Shown piece after piece: positions 62,636-64,000 of a DNA stretch of 64,000 bases. The DNA lies in NCBI RefSeq assembly GCF_000213555.1, contig NZ_GL891981.1, positions 110,821 to 174,820 on the forward strand, given 5' to 3'. The notes under the pieces were generated by a model. The model had not been told where the DNA came from. It saw nothing but the letters and a program-made list of their open reading frames with translations, and searched no databases. Both the position numbers and the translations under genes were made by a program. Every line of letters begins with the position of its first letter. Position 1 is the first letter of the stretch. Source of the stretch: Dysgonomonas gadei ATCC BAA-286. GTDB lineage: Bacteria; Bacteroidota; Bacteroidia; Bacteroidales; Dysgonomonadaceae.

Positions 62636-63523
62636 TTATTTGTTGTAGCTTTCTTTTACCAACGGGCAATTCAGTAAATACTCCAAACTCTTTTTCACAC
62701 TTTCGAAAGGAGTGAAGTTATACTGTTCCACTTCTACAACCAGATGTTTTGTTCCTGCTGCATCTGTATTATTGAAGATGGCGTCAAATCCCACCATACC
62801 GCTCTGTCCCAGTTCTTTATTATCTTTGATATGAAGCAAAGCGAAACGGTTTTTGTATTTATTGAAATAGTCCACAGGGCTTTTTCCGCCTCTCACTACC
62901 CAATATACATCCATTTCGAAGAAAACGTATTCAGGATTTGTATTTTCTATCATATAGTCATACATCACTTTGTCTTCTATTTTATTTCTAAGTTCGAAGT
63001 CATGATTGTGATATCCGTACAACATGCCGTTTTCCTTACATTTCTTTCCTATTTCATTATAGTATTCACAATAGGTCTGTAAATCCTTCAGTGTCTTAGG
63101 CGTTTCCATAGACGGGGTAACAATGTATTTCATCCCGGCAGCTTTATGTGCGGCAATACACTGATCCCACCATTTCATCGCTTCTGTAAAATCTTTAGAT
63201 GCCAGTTCTTTCTCGTTAAGGCCCCGGCCGGTATGGGAAGATAATACTTTCATTCCCGCAGCCTCTATATCGGCTTTGAATTCTTCCGGCGTTTTTCCAT
63301 AAAATTTACCATCACCGTAGTTGGCTGCTTCAACAGCAGTAAATCCCATTTCCCCGGCTTTCTTTATTGTTCCGGCATAGTCTTTGGAAATATCATCCCT
63401 AAGGGAGTATAATTGCAGGGCTATATCTTTCTTCGGAGGAGCCTGTTGAGTCACTGTTTCCGCTTTTGGAGAACAAGAGATCATCAGTAGGAGGACAGCT
63501 ATAAAAAATGTTGTTATTTTCAT
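62636..63523 (-). CDS. Secreted sugar isomerase/epimerase-like TIM barrel (lipoprotein)
   Basis: This 295-residue protein has a lipobox (LLLMISC) and a TIM barrel of the AP endonuclease 2/sugar phosphate isomerase family: LQLYSLRDDI, GFTAVEAANYG, VLSSHTG, YIVTPSMETP, GYHNHDFEL, FFEMDVYWV, LLHIKDNK and VVEVEQYN carry the metal and active-site acids and histidines. A lipoprotein version in Bacteroidetes usually lies beside DUF1080 proteins and oxidoreductases acting on keto-sugars. Here DUF1080 is just upstream, so they are probably related in function, though a terminator at 63551-63590 lies between them. Confidence 0.88.
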   Translation of the reverse strand: MKITTFFIAVLLLMISCSPKAETVTQQAPPKKDIALQLYSLRDDISKDYAGTIKKAGEMGFTAVEAANYGDGKFYGKTPEEFKADIEAAGMKVLSSHTGRGLNEKELASKDFTEAMKWWDQCIAAHKAAGMKYIVTPSMETPKTLKDLQTYCEYYNEIGKKCKENGMLYGYHNHDFELRNKIEDKVMYDYMIENTNPEYVFFEMDVYWVVRGGKSPVDYFNKYKNRFALLHIKDNKELGQSGMVGFDAIFNNTDAAGTKHLVVEVEQYNFTPFESVKKSLEYLLNCPLVKESYNK

Positions 63524-63550
63524 GCTAATAAAATAAGATTATATTTAAAA

Positions 63551-63590
63551 GTCAAATCCATGAAGGATATGTTCCTTCGATGGATTTGAC
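63551..63590 (-). terminator. Terminator of the DUF1080 gene
   Basis: GTCAAATCCAT pairs with ATGGATTTGAC and an inner AGG/CCT pair, followed on the minus strand by CTTTTAAATAT. It lies between the DUF1080 stop (63626) and the isomerase-like start (63523). Confidence 0.75.
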
Positions 63591-63625
63591 ATTATTTTAA
63601 TAGAAAAAATTAGTTACCTGATTTA

Positions 63626-64000
63626 TTAATCAAGGATCTTAATTTTGATATTACGGAACCAAACATCATCTCCATGATCCTGGAATCCGATATAACCTTC
63701 TCTGTTAGCCCCACCAAGATTGTTCAGTAATTCGAAAGCCAAAGGCCATTTTTCCTGACTGAATTTACTTGCCTGCAACAATTCTGTCCATTGAGGAGTC
63801 CACAAATGGTATTCAACTACATTTTCACCGTTCTGTCCGTGAACAACAGTTCCTTTATATACCATAATCTTACCTGTGTTCCACTCACCAAAAGGCTTAG
63901 AGTTTTGAGGTACAGCAGGAATCATGTCATAAAGGGATGCAGACTGACGATTGTTGTCTTTACCCATTTTAGCATCAGGGTGGTTGGCATTGTCCAATAT
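63626..64000 (-). CDS. DUF1080 (3-keto-disaccharide hydrolase-like) protein, partial
   Basis: Only the C-terminal part is in the window; the reading frame stays open to the right edge, so the true start lies beyond 64000. The visible 123 or so residues include SKPFGEWNTGKIMVY, VVEYHLWT and the closing GYIGFQDHGDDVWFRNIKIK, which define the concanavalin-like DUF1080 domain. Members hydrolyse 3-keto-glycosides made by secreted oxidoreductases. Next to a sugar isomerase-like lipoprotein this suggests a keto-sugar degradation cluster continuing to the right. Confidence 0.9.
   Translation of the reverse strand: MLDNANHPDAKMGKDNNRQSASLYDMIPAVPQNSKPFGEWNTGKIMVYKGTVVHGQNGENVVEYHLWTPQWTELLQASKFSQEKWPLAFELLNNLGGANREGYIGFQDHGDDVWFRNIKIKILD

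Noticed and set aside
1..64000. CRISPR array or intact insertion sequence
   Set aside because: No spaced identical repeats and no transposase or integrase gene were found.

Overview
The window looks like chromosomal DNA of a Bacteroidota bacterium, most likely order Bacteroidales (a Dysgonomonas- or Parabacteroides-like gut or termite-gut glycan degrader; the genus is a guess). The evidence is two SusC/SusD pairs, two hybrid two-component (HTCS) regulators, many lipoproteins, weak Shine-Dalgarno signals, and promoters of the Bacteroidetes type (TTTG, about 19-21 bases, TAnnTTTG) at several genes. No rRNA, tRNA, CRISPR array or intact insertion sequence was seen.

Layout. (1) 122-2956 is a membrane-spanning sensor/LuxR-type regulator. 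(2) 3146-10878 is a histidine-utilisation operon (hutU, ftcD, hutI, fchA, hutH) that runs through formimino-tetrahydrofolate and carries two unexpected extra genes: a secreted protein with a JAMM-like motif and a membrane protein resembling part of a GT51 transglycosylase. (3) 11389-17256 holds a lectin-fused GH2 beta-galactosidase and a convergent S9 dipeptidyl peptidase, flanked by copies of a dispersed intergenic repeat. (4) 17598-35078 is one long minus-strand polysaccharide utilisation locus (PUL): GH27, SusC, SusD, a DUF4859 lipoprotein, a DUF6055/DUF4859 metallopeptidase-like lipoprotein, GH127, an HExxH lipoprotein, GH43 and a second GH127, with a divergent HTCS at 35355-39398. The enzymes match the linkages of plant hydroxyproline-rich glycoproteins (extensins): alpha-Gal on Ser, beta-L-Araf chains on Hyp, and a peptide backbone. 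(5) 39401-53179 is a second PUL: an HTCS divergent from GH130, an MFS transporter, an unrecognised lipoprotein (possible alpha/alpha-barrel enzyme), SusC, SusD and a LamG-type lipoprotein.

(6) 53266-56166 is a GntR/ABC-transporter operon with a canonical promoter overlapped by three tandem octamers. (7) 56439-57840 holds an orphan HTH protein and an approximately 400-base GC-rich element of nested inverted repeats. (8) 57864-58241 is a DUF4377 lipoprotein. (9) 58306-60311 is an RNA-repair pair (HD-Pnk end-healing enzyme plus RNA ligase). It has an exact-consensus promoter and a 5' leader that can fold into a closed multi-branched structure ending two bases before the start codon; this is the most unusual non-coding signal in the window. 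(10) 60410-61479 encodes TatC and TatA. (11) 61620-64000 holds ApbE, a secreted sugar isomerase-like TIM barrel and the end of a DUF1080 protein cut by the window edge.

How the parts work together: the two HTCS genes are convergent, with stops two bases apart, and each faces its own PUL. The first PUL plus the nearby peptidase and galactosidase could strip and digest a glycoprotein. The second imports an oligosaccharide through SusCD and an MFS carrier for cytoplasmic GH130 cleavage.
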